From Pararhodospirillum photometricum DSM 122 (GTDB taxonomy: Bacteria; Pseudomonadota; Alphaproteobacteria; Rhodospirillales; Rhodospirillaceae), in the NCBI RefSeq assembly GCF_000284415.1, contig NC_017059.1:2156404-2216338 (forward strand): 59,935 bases of DNA, read 5' to 3'. Position 1 is the stretch's first letter. The number at the start of each line of letters is the position of its first letter. Below, in pieces: positions 8,789 through 18,677 of this stretch. The notes under the pieces are model-generated. The model searched no databases, was not told the origin of the DNA, and was given only the letters and a program-made list of their open reading frames with translations. The translations under genes and the position numbers were made by a program.

Positions 8789-11700
8789 ATGAGCCAGGAG
8801 CAGGACGGGCCCAAGACCACGGGTGCCCCCGGGCGCTCGGTGTTTTCCTGGCTGTGGGGCAGCTACCTGCGCACCGCCCTCATTCCCCTTGTGTTCATTG
8901 AACTTCTTTTTTTACTGATCTACGCGGTGTCCCACGGCATTGGCTCCGAACGCGGGCTGGCCCTACTCGAACGCACCCTGACCGATGACTTCCACACCGT
9001 GGCCGGCCACGAGGCCGGGGCGATCGCCGAGCGGCTGGCCGGGGTGGCCCACACCGTGCAGCTTTACGCCGCCCAGAGCGCGCGGGTTCTGGCGGCCCCG
9101 TGCGCGCCCGACCCGACCGAAGAGGCCCGCCTCGCCCTCTCCCCCGAGGGTGTTTTGTTCTCGACCCAGGCCACGGGGACCCAAGCCGCGCTGTTCTATT
9201 CGGGCCACGTCCCGATCGGCCCGCGCGAACGGGCCAAGGCGGTGTGTTCGGCGGCGCTTGATCCCCTGATGCAAGACATCCGCACGACCCAGCCGCTCAT
9301 CGACCAGATTTACATCAATACCTGGGATTCGATGAACCGGATTTATCCCCCGTTCGATGTCCTGTCCCAGTATCCTCCCGGCATGGACATCCCCAGTTAC
9401 AATTTTTATTACGAGGCGGATACCGCCCATAATCCCGAGCGCAGGGTCGTCTGGACCGATGTGTACCTGGATCCCGCAGGTAAGGGCTGGATGGTCTCGG
9501 CCATTGCCCCGATCCTGCGCGGCACCGCCTTGGAAGGGGTGGCCGGGGTCGATCTCACCGTGAGGACCTTCATTCATCAGGTGCTCACGGCCAGCCTACC
9601 CTTTGGCGCCTACGGCCTGCTGCTCGACCGCCAGGGCGGCTTGCTCGCCATGCCCGAGGCCGGGGTCGCCGATTGGGGCATGCGCCCGCTCGACACCGCC
9701 CGCTACCAAGGCGCGGTCGAGAGCGACACCTTCACCTCGCCCGAGGTCAACCTGTTCCGGCGGGGGGACCCCCCGGCCCTGGTCGCCGCCCTGCGCACCC
9801 AGGAGCGGGGCGTGATGTCCGTTCCCCTGGCCGGCCAGCGCAAACTCATCGCCTGGGCCCGGGTTGACGGCGCCGACTGGACCTTCTTGCTGGTGGCCCA
9901 TCACGACACGGTGTTGGGCGAGTTCTTGGCCCTGGAGACGGCCTTCACCCGGGTCGGCTATGCCATGGCGGCTGGATTATGCCTGTTTTATCTAGCGTTT
10001 CTCGCGTTTCTCTTTGCGCGGGCCCGGGGGATGACGCGGCATCTGGCCGAGGCCCTCACCGAGGTGAGCCGGATGATCCAGCGCATCGCCCAGGGGCATT
10101 TTTACCAGACCCCGCCCCCCTTCCCCTTGCGCGAACTGCAAGAAACTGCCGCCGTGATCGCGACCGTCGGGGCCCGGCTGGGGCGAGCCAACGAAGACCT
10201 GATCACCCACCGTGAAGAACTGGTGGTCGCGCGCGACGCCGCCCAAGCCGCCGCCCGGGCCAAGGCCGAGTTTCTGGCCACCATGAGCCATGAAATCCGC
10301 ACGCCCCTCAACGCGGTGATCGGCATGACCGGCCTCTTGCTCGACAGCCCCCTGTCCGACCCGCAGGCCGACCAAGCCCGGGCCATCCAGCGCGCCGGCG
10401 AGCACCTTCTTAGCCTCCTCAACGACATTCTCGACTTCAGCCGCCTCGATACCGGTCGCCTGACCTTGAACGAGAAGCCGTTTTCCCTGGCCCACGAGAT
10501 CCAGGCGGTGGTCAGCCTGTGTGGAGTCCCGGCCAGTGCCCGGCACCTGCCCCTCCAGGTGAGCCTGGACCCGACCTTGGCGTCGTGCTACGCGGGCGAT
10601 GCGGGACGCCTGCGCCAGATTTTGATCAATCTCCTGGGCAACGCCATCAAGTTCACCGACCGAGGCCGCGTGGGCATCAGCGTCGAGGCGGGACCGGCAG
10701 ACGGGACCAAGCGCCAGCGGCTGCGTTTTCGAATTGAGGACACCGGCCCCGGCATCGCCGCCGACCGGCTGGGTGAACTGTTCGCCCCCTTCTCGCCGCT
10801 GGATGCCTCGACCACCCGTCGGCATGGCGGAACCGGTCTGGGCCTCGCCATTTCCCAGCGCCTTGCCTTGCTGATGGGCGGTGACATTCGCGTCGAGAGC
10901 ACGCTGGGCGTGGGCAGCGTCTTCACCTTGGATCTCCCGCTCCTCCCGCTGCCGGATTCCGAGGGGGGCCCCGATCTCCAAGATCCCGGCGCAAGCGTCC
11001 CACCGTCCCCGGACGCGTCCCCAAAGGCGCCCGACGATGCACCCCCCAAGCCCCTGCGGATTTTGGTGGCCGAGGACATCCCGGAAAACCGCATCCTGGC
11101 CCAAGCCGTTTTGGAGCGCCTGGGCCATGACGTGGAGCTTGCCACCAACGGCCGGGAAGCCCTTGATCTCCTTCACACCCGGGGACCGTTCGACGTGGTG
11201 CTGATGGACATTCAAATGCCGGTCATGGACGGCCTTGACGCCTGTCGCGCCGTGCGCGCCCTTGATCCGGCCGTGGTTTTCCCCGATGGCCGGCCAGTTC
11301 GCGAGGTGCCGGTGATCGCCTTCACCGCCGACGCCCTACCGGGAGACCGGGAGCGCTTTTTGGCGGCAGGCATGGATGAGACCCTGCCCAAACCCCTCAA
11401 CATCCGCCGGTTGCGCACCTTGCTGGCCGAGGTGGCCCGCGCGCCATCCCTTCGCTCCCCCGCCCTCGCCCCCTCGTCCCCCGCCCTCGCCCCCTCGTCC
11501 CCCGCCTTCGCCCCCTCGCCCCCCGCCCCTCCCTCCCCCGCAGAGCGCCAGGTTCTGCTTGATCCGGTGGCCCTGGCCAGCCTGCGGGCTTCGCTGGGCG
11601 GCGACCTCGCGGCTTATTGTGTTGCCGCAGAGGCCTCGTTGCGCCGGGGGGCTTGCGCGTTGCCCGACGCCCTCGACCGAGGCGACTTTCCCGAGGCCGC

Positions 11701-11887
11701 TGCCCTCCTCCATGGCTTGGTGGCCACCCTGGCCGCCCTGGGCCTGCACGACAGCGCCGCCCTCGCCTTGCGCTTGCGCGGTGATCTGGCAAGCGGCGCC
11801 GGCATTGCCATCCGCACCGAGGCGGCCCGCCTTGCCGACACCGTGAAGGCGACCGCGGACGAGTTGCAGCGACAGCAAGTCCCCTAA
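8789..11887 (+). CDS. Membrane hybrid histidine kinase with Cache-like sensor
   Basis: A 1032-residue protein starting at MSQEQDGPK; the 17 upstream codons of the open frame are Arg/Gly-rich and were excluded. Transmembrane helices lie near residues 28-48 ([17 protein letters not shown]) and 392-413. Between them is a periplasmic region of about 340 residues in the position and size of a double Cache domain, with [18 protein letters not shown]. Then follow a HAMP-like linker, HisKA ([19 protein letters not shown], phospho-His near 501), HATPase_c ([14 protein letters not shown]), a receiver ([12 protein letters not shown], Asp near 807), a Pro/Ala/Ser linker and an Hpt-like end. The Hpt keeps a histidine near 975 ([14 protein letters not shown]) but lacks the lysine of the usual HxLKG motif. 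Confidence 0.9.
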   Translation: MSQEQDGPKTTGAPGRSVFSWLWGSYLRTALIPLVFIELLFLLIYAVSHGIGSERGLALLERTLTDDFHTVAGHEAGAIAERLAGVAHTVQLYAAQSARVLAAPCAPDPTEEARLALSPEGVLFSTQATGTQAALFYSGHVPIGPRERAKAVCSAALDPLMQDIRTTQPLIDQIYINTWDSMNRIYPPFDVLSQYPPGMDIPSYNFYYEADTAHNPERRVVWTDVYLDPAGKGWMVSAIAPILRGTALEGVAGVDLTVRTFIHQVLTASLPFGAYGLLLDRQGGLLAMPEAGVADWGMRPLDTARYQGAVESDTFTSPEVNLFRRGDPPALVAALRTQERGVMSVPLAGQRKLIAWARVDGADWTFLLVAHHDTVLGEFLALETAFTRVGYAMAAGLCLFYLAFLAFLFARARGMTRHLAEALTEVSRMIQRIAQGHFYQTPPPFPLRELQETAAVIATVGARLGRANEDLITHREELVVARDAAQAAARAKAEFLATMSHEIRTPLNAVIGMTGLLLDSPLSDPQADQARAIQRAGEHLLSLLNDILDFSRLDTGRLTLNEKPFSLAHEIQAVVSLCGVPASARHLPLQVSLDPTLASCYAGDAGRLRQILINLLGNAIKFTDRGRVGISVEAGPADGTKRQRLRFRIEDTGPGIAADRLGELFAPFSPLDASTTRRHGGTGLGLAISQRLALLMGGDIRVESTLGVGSVFTLDLPLLPLPDSEGGPDLQDPGASVPPSPDASPKAPDDAPPKPLRILVAEDIPENRILAQAVLERLGHDVELATNGREALDLLHTRGPFDVVLMDIQMPVMDGLDACRAVRALDPAVVFPDGRPVREVPVIAFTADALPGDRERFLAAGMDETLPKPLNIRRLRTLLAEVARAPSLRSPALAPSSPALAPSSPAFAPSPPAPPSPAERQVLLDPVALASLRASLGGDLAAYCVAAEASLRRGACALPDALDRGDFPEAAALLHGLVATLAALGLHDSAALALRLRGDLASGAGIAIRTEAARLADTVKATADELQRQQVP
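11449..11541 (+). repeat. In-frame Pro/Ala/Ser tandem repeat in kinase linker
   Basis: A roughly 21-base unit (CTCGCCCCCTCGTCCCCCGC) is repeated about three times with slight variation. It encodes ALAPSSP repeats between the receiver and Hpt-like domains and is a likely site of copy-number variation that would keep the frame. Confidence 0.7.
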
Positions 11888-12030
11888 GCGGCGTGTCCCA
11901 AGCCAGGGCTGGGGTGGCGGGGCCTTCCCAGACCTCGCCTTCCCTGGGGCCTTGGCCCGGGATCGTCTTTGGGCTATGCAAGGAGGGCCCGATGATCATG
12001 CGGCGGTCCCGGGCCAACCCTTGAAGACGG

Positions 12031-13452
12031 ATGGGCATGGCGGACAAGGCGGGCAAATCGGACAGTGCCGGACGCAGCGGAGCGTCCGGTGGTTTTGTGA
12101 CGTGGCTGGCGACCCGCTTGCGCCATGTGGCCGAAAAGCTGGCGCCGGCGACCGAGGAAGCCTCGGCGGAAGCGGCCCGTCCGCTCATGGCCCGGGCGTC
12201 ATCGCCCCACATGGCACTGGACGACCTCCTCAAGGCCTATCTGACCGACCGAGGGGACTCGGCGGTCTCGAAACTCCACGTCATCAGCCTCGACGAGATG
12301 AAACAGGCCTTTGGCGACGACTGGCACCGCCTGTCGCGCAAGGCCATGATGATCACCGAGGGCATCTTGCGCCAGCACCTGGGCGAGCACGATTATTATT
12401 GCCGCCAGGACGACGACTCCTATCTGGTCTTGCTGCCGGGCTTGGGCATGCAAGCCGCCGCCACCCGAATCCAGGGGATCACCGAAGTGGTCCGCCGCCG
12501 CCTCCTGGGGGAGCAGGCGGACAATCTGCGGGGCTTTGGCGTCAAGGCGGCGGTGGTCACGCTTTCAGAACTGATGGAACAGGGCACCATTCCCAGCCTG
12601 GAGAACATCACCCGCATCCTCGACGAGCGCCTGCCCGACGAGATCGGGGTGCGCACCTTGCGCCGACGCGGCGAGACCGGCCCCATCACGCCGCAGGCCC
12701 GCGTTTACGAAAGCCTGGACGTGCGCTTCCGCCCGGTGTGGAACCCGGCCAGCCAACTGGTGTTCGCCTTCCAGATTCAACCCTACCGCACCACCGATTA
12801 CGGCGTGTTCGCGGGACAGTGGACCCTCAATGGCGGCTATCTGGATCCGCTGGGCATCGAGGTGGACAAAAAGGTCATTGCCGAGGCCATCAAGGCCTCA
12901 AAAACCCTGAAAGGCGACAAGACCACCCCGGTGATCGTGCTGCCCCTACATTTTAAATCGTTCACCGGTCAGGCCCGCAACGACATGTTCAGCTTGCTGT
13001 CCAAGCTGCTGGACCACGGCAAGCGCGAGCATGTGGCCTTCGAGCTGGTCGGGCTTCTGGACAGCCTGCCGGCCAGCCGCCTGCCGCAGATTGTCTCCGC
13101 CCTGGGCCGCCTCGCCCGCTTTGTCGCGGTGCGTGCGGTACCCGATCAGTTCGACCACCTGCGGGGCACGCTCAACGAGGTCCGCCTGCTCGGCATCGAC
13201 CTGAACGACATCAGCCGCCACGGCGCCGACACCGCCAGCCGGAGCCGGGTCCTCGCCGCCTTTGCCCGGTTTGCCCGCGAGCAGGGCGTTTCAACCTATG
13301 CCTGGGATTTGCGCACCCTCGACGAGGTCCGGCTGGCCATGGACCTGGGCTTTGGCAACCTGGGCGGCCTTGCTGTGGCCCCAGAGATGACCGAACCCCG
13401 CGCCATTTACGAACTGGGAGTCGAACGCGTCGCCCGCCCCAAGACTCTTTAA
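12031..13452 (+). CDS. Degenerate GGDEF/EAL-like protein of unknown role
   Basis: A soluble protein of 473 residues without a signal peptide or membrane segment. Residues 80-200 resemble a GGDEF fold in layout (DDLLKAYLTDRGD, HDYYCRQDDDSYLVLLPG) but have no GGDEF signature. Residues 240-460 resemble an EAL barrel in spacing (FRPVWNPASQLVFAFQIQP, VIVLPLHFKSF) but lack the catalytic EAL and DDFGTG motifs. It may therefore bind nucleotide or protein partners rather than make or break c-di-GMP. The start could also be the ATG six bases downstream; neither has a strong ribosome binding site. The fold assignment is my inference. It follows the membrane kinase by 143 bases on the same strand. Confidence 0.6.
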   Translation: MGMADKAGKSDSAGRSGASGGFVTWLATRLRHVAEKLAPATEEASAEAARPLMARASSPHMALDDLLKAYLTDRGDSAVSKLHVISLDEMKQAFGDDWHRLSRKAMMITEGILRQHLGEHDYYCRQDDDSYLVLLPGLGMQAAATRIQGITEVVRRRLLGEQADNLRGFGVKAAVVTLSELMEQGTIPSLENITRILDERLPDEIGVRTLRRRGETGPITPQARVYESLDVRFRPVWNPASQLVFAFQIQPYRTTDYGVFAGQWTLNGGYLDPLGIEVDKKVIAEAIKASKTLKGDKTTPVIVLPLHFKSFTGQARNDMFSLLSKLLDHGKREHVAFELVGLLDSLPASRLPQIVSALGRLARFVAVRAVPDQFDHLRGTLNEVRLLGIDLNDISRHGADTASRSRVLAAFARFAREQGVSTYAWDLRTLDEVRLAMDLGFGNLGGLAVAPEMTEPRAIYELGVERVARPKTL

Positions 13453-13457
13453 GTGAC

Positions 13458-13541
13458 CGAGGGGTCTGGGGAGGCCGCGCCTCCCCAGCCTTAAAAAAAG
13501 AAAAGGCTGGGGAGGCGGCGGCCGTCCCCACGACCCCTCCG
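13458..13541. terminator. Head-to-head pair of palindromic elements, copies 2 and 3
   Basis: A forward copy (13458-13492, ending CCAGCCTT) and a reverse copy (13503-13541) flank an A-rich centre TTAAAAAAAGAAAA. The pair sits between convergent frames, and each copy is oriented to terminate the gene beside it. Confidence 0.7.
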
Positions 13542-13739
13542 ACTCACTTGAGAGGGCGGGGCGGGTAGTCGCACACCACGTTGATAGCCGGCGCCGCGCA
13601 CTGTTTGGATCCACGAGCGCCCATCCTCGCGCTGGCCGAGCTTTTGCCGGATGGCGCTGATGTGCACGTCGATGCGGCGGTCATACGGGGTCAAGGGACG
13701 CCCGAGCGCCCGCTTGGAGAGATCTTGCTTGCTGACCAA
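13491..13739 (-). pseudogene. C-terminal fragment of OmpR/PhoB-type response regulator
   Basis: Only the end of a winged-helix DNA-binding domain is present: LVSKQDLSKRALGRP, then DRRIDVHISAIRQKLGQ and SWIQTVRGAGYQ, which are the recognition helix and terminal hairpin of the Trans_reg_C family. The receiver domain and the first part of the effector domain are missing. The frame is cut near 13740, where sequence switches to pepA on the other strand. Its last residues (GRGDGRRLPSLFFF) are encoded by the palindromic element, so the native stop may also have been displaced. Confidence 0.8.
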
Positions 13740-14978
13740 GCGAGGTCCGTGCCTTGGAGGCCTTTGGCGGAAGCGCCCTGGCGGCCCTGGCTGGCGAGCC
13801 CGAGGCGCAGATTGCCGCCGAGCCGGCGCTGGCCCCGACCGTGGATCCCGCCCAGGTGGCGGCGCACGTGGCGCTGGGCGCGCGGTTGCGCTCCTATCGC
13901 TTCGACAAATACCGCACCAAAGAGAAGCCGGAAGACAAGCCGCGTCTGACGGACGTGGGCATCCATGCCCTTGACCCCGGCGCGGCCCAGAGCGCGTTTG
14001 CGCCCCTGGAGGCGCTGGCGCAGGGCGTGTTCCTGACCCGCAATCTGGTCAGCGAGCCGGCCAAACGTCATTTACCCCGAGTCCTTTGCCGAGGTGTGCC
14101 GGGGCCTGACCGAGGTGGGCCTGACGGTCGAGGTGCTTGACGAGACGGCGATGAAGGCGCTCGGCATGGGCGCCCTGCTGGGGGTAGCCCAGGGCAGCGC
14201 CCAGGCCCCGCGTCTGGTGGTGATGTCGTGGAACGGCGGCAAGGCCGAGGACAAGCCCACGGCGCTTGTGGGCAAGGGCGTGTGCTTCGACTCGGGCGGC
14301 ATTTCCATCAAGCCCTCGGCCGGTATGGAAGACATGAAGTGGGACATGGCCGGGGCCGGGGTGGTGGCCGGGGTGATGAAGACCCTGGCCCTGCGCCGCG
14401 CGCCGATCAACGTGGTCGGCCTGTGCGGTCTGGTGGAGAACATGCCCAGCGCCACCGCCCAGCGCCCGGGCGATGTGGTCACCTCGATGAACGGCCAGAC
14501 CATTGAGGTCATCAACACCGATGCCGAAGGGCGTTTGGTGCTGGCCGACGTGCTGCACTATGCCAACGAGCGCTTCCAGCCGGCGCGGATGATTGATCTG
14601 GCCACCCTGACCGGGGCCATCATCATTGCCCTGGGCTCGGAACATGCCGGGTTGTTTTGCAACGACGAGGTTTTGGCCCAGGGCCTTATGGATGCCGGCC
14701 AGCAGGTGGGCGAAACCCTCTGGCGCATGCCGCTCGGCGACGCTTACGACAAGCAGATCAATTCCGACATCGCCGACATGAAGAACTCGGGCGGACGCGA
14801 AGGCGGAGCGATCACGGCGGCCCAGTTCCTCCAGCGCTTTGTCGATAAAACCCCCTGGGCCCACCTGGACATCGCCGGCGTGACCTGGAGCAAGAAGGAC
14901 ACGGCTACCGTGCCCAAGGGCGGCACCGCCTATGGGGTGCGCCTGCTCAACGCCTACCTCCAAGCGTTGGAGGCGTAA
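13740..14978 (+). pseudogene. pepA: Leucyl aminopeptidase PepA, 5'-truncated and frameshifted
   Basis: Di-metal M17 aminopeptidase. The first frame (about 13740-14065) carries the end of the N-terminal macro-like domain (LRSYRFDKYRTKEK) and stops matching at NLVSEPA. The next frame resumes with [12 protein letters not shown] and continues through the catalytic domain: [26 protein letters not shown] and [14 protein letters not shown] to the stop at 14976-14978. One extra A in the AAA at 14063-14065 explains the shift. About 80 residues of N-terminus are also missing relative to family length near 490. Truncation plus frameshift make function doubtful, though the frameshift alone could be a read error. 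Confidence 0.88.
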
Positions 14979-15021
14979 CCCGATGCCGCTTGCCCCGGGG
15001 AGCCCGGTATGGAATCCGGCG

Positions 15022-15050
15022 TTGACCCGGGGCAAGGGGAAGAGTATAGA
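15022..15050 (+). promoter_or_regulatory. Sigma-70 promoter for rpmH block
   Basis: TTGACC at 15022-15027 and TATAGA at 15045-15050 are separated by exactly 17 bases. They lie 58 bases before the rpmH start, in an otherwise GC-rich gap after pepA. This is the best promoter in the window. Confidence 0.75.
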
Positions 15051-15107
15051 ACCCCGCTCGCGATGGCTTTAAACGGCGCCGAGGCGCCGAGTACGGAGTG
15101 TTGACCG

Positions 15108-15242
15108 GTGAAACGTACCTACCAACCGTCCCGTCTGGTGCGCAAGCGCCGTCACGGTTTCTTGTCCCGCAGCGCCACGGTGGGCGGGCGTCGCGTGCTC
15201 GCCGCGCGTCGTGCCAAGGGCCGCAAGCGTCTGTCCGCTTAA
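15108..15242 (+). CDS. rpmH: 50S ribosomal protein L34
   Basis: A 44-residue basic protein of the large ribosomal subunit. It begins with GTG and reads [18 protein letters not shown], with the invariant core [19 protein letters not shown] and the end GRKRLSA, the full usual length of bacterial L34. It is first in the conserved rpmH-rnpA-yidD-yidC cluster and has a good promoter 58 bases upstream. The frame is complete and intact. Confidence 0.97.
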   Translation: MKRTYQPSRLVRKRRHGFLSRSATVGGRRVLAARRAKGRKRLSA

Positions 15243-15308
15243 GCCCTGTGTCCCCTCCGGGCCCTGTCCGGCGGGGAAAGTTTGTTCTGGACGCAGGGGG
15301 GAGGGACC

Positions 15309-15785
15309 ATGACCGGGTCCGGCACTGCCGGGACACCCGAGGCCGCGCCTCCCCCACCGCATCAGGGGGATCGCCCCGGGATGTCTGATCTGTCGGTCGG
15401 CCGCTTGAAGCAGCGGGCCGACTTTTTGCGTGTGGCGGCGCGACGCTCCAAGTGGGCGGCGCCCGGTCTGGTGCTCCAGGCGGCGCCGCAGCCCCGCGCA
15501 ACAGCGGCGCGTCGGGGGCGCGATGTTCCCGACCCGCAAGAGGCGCCGGCCCCAGCGGCCCAGATCCGCGTGGGCTTCACCACCAGCCGTAAGGTTGGCG
15601 GGGCGGTGGAGCGCAATCGGGCACGGCGTCGGCTGCGGGCTGCGGCCGCTTTGGTGTTGGCCGCCGAGGCCAAGTCGGGGCATGACTATGTGCTGATTGG
15701 CCGGGCCACCACCGTGACGCGGCCGTTTGATCTGTTGGTGGCCGATCTTCGCGCGGCCTTAAGCCGCTTGGGCATGAAGCGATGA
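15309..15785 (+). CDS. rnpA: Ribonuclease P protein component
   Basis: Basic protein subunit that helps RNase P RNA mature tRNA 5' ends. The signature [21 protein letters not shown] is split here only by my length limit: [17 protein letters not shown] is the RNA-binding motif. I chose ATG 15309 because GGGAGGG lies just upstream, giving 158 residues; the ATG at 15381 ([16 protein letters not shown]) begins closer to where most homologues start. An insertion of about 25 Ala/Pro/Arg-rich residues sits between the first helix and the central sheet, as in several alphaproteobacterial RnpA proteins. The gene overlaps yidD by four bases. Confidence 0.93.
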   Translation: MTGSGTAGTPEAAPPPPHQGDRPGMSDLSVGRLKQRADFLRVAARRSKWAAPGLVLQAAPQPRATAARRGRDVPDPQEAPAPAAQIRVGFTTSRKVGGAVERNRARRRLRAAAALVLAAEAKSGHDYVLIGRATTVTRPFDLLVADLRAALSRLGMKR

Positions 15786-16117
15786 GCGTTCTGCGGCTGT
15801 TCAACAAGGTGCTGGCCCTGCCGTTGATCGGGCTGATCCGCCTCTACCGCCTGATCTTGTCGCCCCTGATCGGGCAGCAATGCCGTTTTGATCCCACGTG
15901 CAGCCGCTATACCGAGGATGCCATTGTCCGGCACGGGCCCTTCTGGGGCGTGTGGCTGGGGATGCTTCGGATTTCGCGTTGCCATCCGTGGGGGGGCATG
16001 GGATACGATCCCGTCCCCGACGATCCCCGGCCGCGCTGGCTGCGCCGACGCCGGAGACCGGATGCCGCCCCGGCGTCCGCGGAGAGCCTTTCCTCAAAGC
16101 GCGACGGCCGCGCCTGA
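15782..16117 (+). CDS. yidD: Membrane protein insertion efficiency factor YidD
   Basis: A 111-residue member of the YidD (haemolytic, DUF37) family, which helps YidC-dependent insertion at the inner membrane. Family hallmarks are visible: [26 protein letters not shown] near residues 18-43 (cysteines in CRF and TCS) and the [15 protein letters not shown] end. An Arg/Ser-rich tail of about 30 residues follows, longer than in most members. The ATG overlaps the rnpA stop, so translation is coupled. Confidence 0.95.
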   Translation: MSVLRLFNKVLALPLIGLIRLYRLILSPLIGQQCRFDPTCSRYTEDAIVRHGPFWGVWLGMLRISRCHPWGGMGYDPVPDDPRPRWLRRRRRPDAAPASAESLSSKRDGRA

Positions 16118-16173
16118 GGGTCCCCCGGCGCCCTGCCGGGACGCAAACCCGTTGACCTGGAAAGACGGAACAC

Positions 16174-17925
16174 ATGCCGGAACAGCGTAACCTCATTGTC
16201 GCCATTGTGCTGTCCATGGCGGTGCTCTTCGGGTACGAGTATTTTTTCGCGCCCAAGACCTCGTCGCCCGAGACGGGGCAACCGCAGGCGGCCGCTCCCC
16301 TGACTCCACCCGAGCAACCGGCAGCGCCAACGGCGATGGTGCCTCCCGGGGGCCCCGGGGCGTCGGTCGTGCCCGAGGCCTCGGCGGTCGTGCAAACGCG
16401 CGCCCAGGCCGTAGCCGGCGCGCGCATCGCTATCGAGACGCCGGCCCTGCGCGGCTCGCTGCGTCTGCAAGGCGCGCGCCTCGACGACCTCACGCTCAGG
16501 GGCTATACCGAGCAGGTGGATCCCACCAGCCCGGAAATTGACCTGCTCTCGCCCACGGGCGCGCCCAATCCGTATTATGCCGAGTTCGGCTGGACCCCGG
16601 CCCAGGCGGGCGTGGCGGTGCCGGGGGCGGATACGCCCTGGCAGAGCGACGCCACCACCTTGACCCAGGACAAGCCCGTCACCCTGACGTGGGACAACGG
16701 CCAAGGCCTGCGCTTCGTGCGCAAGATCGTGCTGGACGACGCCTATATGTTCACCATCACCCAAACGGTGGAGAATACGGGCGGTCAGGCCGTGACCTTG
16801 TATCCCTACGGCTTGATCTCGCGCACCGGCACGCCGCCGACCCTGGGCTACTACATCTTGCACGAAGGCCCGCTCGGCGTGTTTGATGGCGCGCTGAAGG
16901 AAGTCAAGTACAAGGACCTGAAGGACGACGAGAACCTGATCGCCCAGCCGACCACGGGCGGCTGGATCGGCATCACCGACAAGTACTGGCTGACCGCCTT
17001 GGTCCCCGACCAGAAGACGGCGGTGAATACCCGTTTCTTGTTCCAGCCGCGCGCCGGGACCGATGGGTATCAGGTGGACTTCATGGGCGGCGCCGTGACG
17101 GTGGCGCCGGGGCAGACCATCAGCGTCGAGAACCATCTGTTCGCCGGCGTCAAGAAGGTGGACCTGCTTGATCGCTACCAAGACGGCCTTCAGATCACTA
17201 ACTTCGACCTCGCCATTGACTTTGGCTGGTTCTACTTTCTGACCAAGCCGTTCTTCCTGGCGATCAAGTTCCTGCATGGCTACCTGGGCAACATGGGCTT
17301 GGCTATTTTGGCCTTCACCGTGGTGCTTAAGATCCTGTTCTATCCGCTGGCCAACAAGTCTTACGTCTCGATGTCGAAGATGAAGCTGCTGGCCCCGGAG
17401 ATGAAAAAGCTCCAGGAGCGCTTCGGCGAGGACCGGGTACGCCTGAACCAGGAAATGATGGCCCTGTACCAAAAGGAAAAGGTCAACCCGCTGTCGGGCT
17501 GCCTGCCGATTTTGGTGCAGATTCCGGTGTTCTTCGCGCTCTACAAGGTTCTGTTCGTCTCCATCGAGATGTGGCACGCGCCCTTCTACGGCTGGATCCA
17601 CGACCTTTCGGCGCCTGACCCGACCAGCTTGTTCAACCTGTTTGGCCTGATCCCCTGGGATCCGCCCAATGTCCTGATGATCGGCGCGTGGCCGTGCATC
17701 ATGGGCCTGACCATGTACGTGCAGCAGAAGCTCAATCCGACGCCGACGGATCCGACCCAGGCCAAGATTATGATGCTGCTGCCCTTTATCTTCACCTACA
17801 TGCTGGGCCATTTTGCGGCTGGTCTGGTGATCTACTGGACATGGAACAACGCCCTGTCGATCCTCCAGCAGTGGGTGATCATGAAGCGCCTGGACCGCAA
17901 GCAAAAGCGGGCGGCCGCCGCGTGA
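16174..17925 (+). CDS. yidC: Membrane protein insertase YidC
   Basis: A 583-residue Oxa1/YidC insertase, the normal length for Gram-negative bacteria. The N-terminal helix (NLIVAIVLSMAVLFGYEYFF) is followed by a periplasmic P1 domain of about 300 residues. The catalytic core with five membrane segments starts near residue 350 (FYFLTKPFFLAIKFLHGYLG) and includes the cytoplasmic hairpin with ERFGEDRVRLNQEMM and PLSGCLPILVQIPVFFALYK. A basic C-terminus (RKQKRAAAA) fits ribosome contact. It is followed with overlap by engB. The 56-base gap after yidD contains no clear terminator. Confidence 0.98.
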   Translation: MPEQRNLIVAIVLSMAVLFGYEYFFAPKTSSPETGQPQAAAPLTPPEQPAAPTAMVPPGGPGASVVPEASAVVQTRAQAVAGARIAIETPALRGSLRLQGARLDDLTLRGYTEQVDPTSPEIDLLSPTGAPNPYYAEFGWTPAQAGVAVPGADTPWQSDATTLTQDKPVTLTWDNGQGLRFVRKIVLDDAYMFTITQTVENTGGQAVTLYPYGLISRTGTPPTLGYYILHEGPLGVFDGALKEVKYKDLKDDENLIAQPTTGGWIGITDKYWLTALVPDQKTAVNTRFLFQPRAGTDGYQVDFMGGAVTVAPGQTISVENHLFAGVKKVDLLDRYQDGLQITNFDLAIDFGWFYFLTKPFFLAIKFLHGYLGNMGLAILAFTVVLKILFYPLANKSYVSMSKMKLLAPEMKKLQERFGEDRVRLNQEMMALYQKEKVNPLSGCLPILVQIPVFFALYKVLFVSIEMWHAPFYGWIHDLSAPDPTSLFNLFGLIPWDPPNVLMIGAWPCIMGLTMYVQQKLNPTPTDPTQAKIMMLLPFIFTYMLGHFAAGLVIYWTWNNALSILQQWVIMKRLDRKQKRAAAA

Positions 17926-18650
17926 GCGAGCCCAAGACCCCCGCAGCCCCCGGAGAGCTGATCTCCGGGGGATCTGCCCCCGCCGCGTTTGCCGACGCCG
18001 ACGCGGCGGCCCAGGCCCTCGAGAAAGGCCGTTGGCTCTTCGCTCAGGAATGCACCTTCCTCAAGGGCTGCGTGGGCATGGAGCATCTGCCCGCCCATCC
18101 CCTGGTCGAGGTCGCCTTTGCCGGCCGTTCCAATGTGGGCAAGTCGTCCCTGGTCAACGCCCTAACCGGGCGCAAGACCCTGGCCCGGGCGTCCAACACC
18201 CCCGGCCGCACCCAGGAGGTCAACTTCTTCCGCTTGGGCCCCCCCCACAGCGATGAGGCCGCCCTGATGCTGGTGGACCTGCCGGGCTATGGCTTTGCCC
18301 GTGCTCCCCAGGCCCAGGTCGAGCGCTGGACCCGTTTGGTCATGGCCTATCTGCGCGGCCGCTCGGCCCTGCGCCGGGTGTGCTTGCTGATTGATGCCCG
18401 CCACGGCCTCAAGGCCAACGACCTCGAGGTCATGGGCATGCTCGACAGCGCCGCCGTCAACTATCAGGTGGTGCTGACCAAGGCCGACAAGCTCGGCCCC
18501 ACCGTGGCCCGCGCCACCCATGCTACGGTGGCCGCCGCCGTGGCCCGCCACGTGGCCGCGCATCCCGACGTGCTGTTGACCAGTTCCGAGACGGGAGCCG
18601 GCATTCCTGAGCTGCGGGCCCAGCTCGCCGCCTTGGCCCTTCCCGCCTGA
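17922..18650 (+). CDS. engB: Ribosome biogenesis GTP-binding protein EngB/YihA/YsxC
   Basis: Small GTPase for large-subunit assembly and cell division. G1 is GRSNVGKSSLVNAL near residue 68, G3 is DLPGYGFARA and G4 is TKADKL. I took GTG 17922-17924, which overlaps the yidC stop (GTGA), although the frame is open further upstream inside yidC. This gives 242 residues, with about 45 extra N-terminal residues compared with the E. coli protein. The intergroup position after yidC and before argB is the standard alphaproteobacterial order. Confidence 0.95.
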   Translation: MSEPKTPAAPGELISGGSAPAAFADADAAAQALEKGRWLFAQECTFLKGCVGMEHLPAHPLVEVAFAGRSNVGKSSLVNALTGRKTLARASNTPGRTQEVNFFRLGPPHSDEAALMLVDLPGYGFARAPQAQVERWTRLVMAYLRGRSALRRVCLLIDARHGLKANDLEVMGMLDSAAVNYQVVLTKADKLGPTVARATHATVAAAVARHVAAHPDVLLTSSETGAGIPELRAQLAALALPA

Positions 18651-18677
18651 GGTTCCTGACAACGGAGGAGACCGTCC

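Noticed and set aside
9992..11215. 407-codon minus-strand frame opposite the membrane kinase
   Set aside because: Its translation mirrors kinase motifs in antisense and has no independent features.
11895..11950. Further copy of the palindromic element after the membrane kinase
   Set aside because: Only scattered matches (CTGGGGTGGC, CCTTCCCAGACC) remain and the stem is poor.
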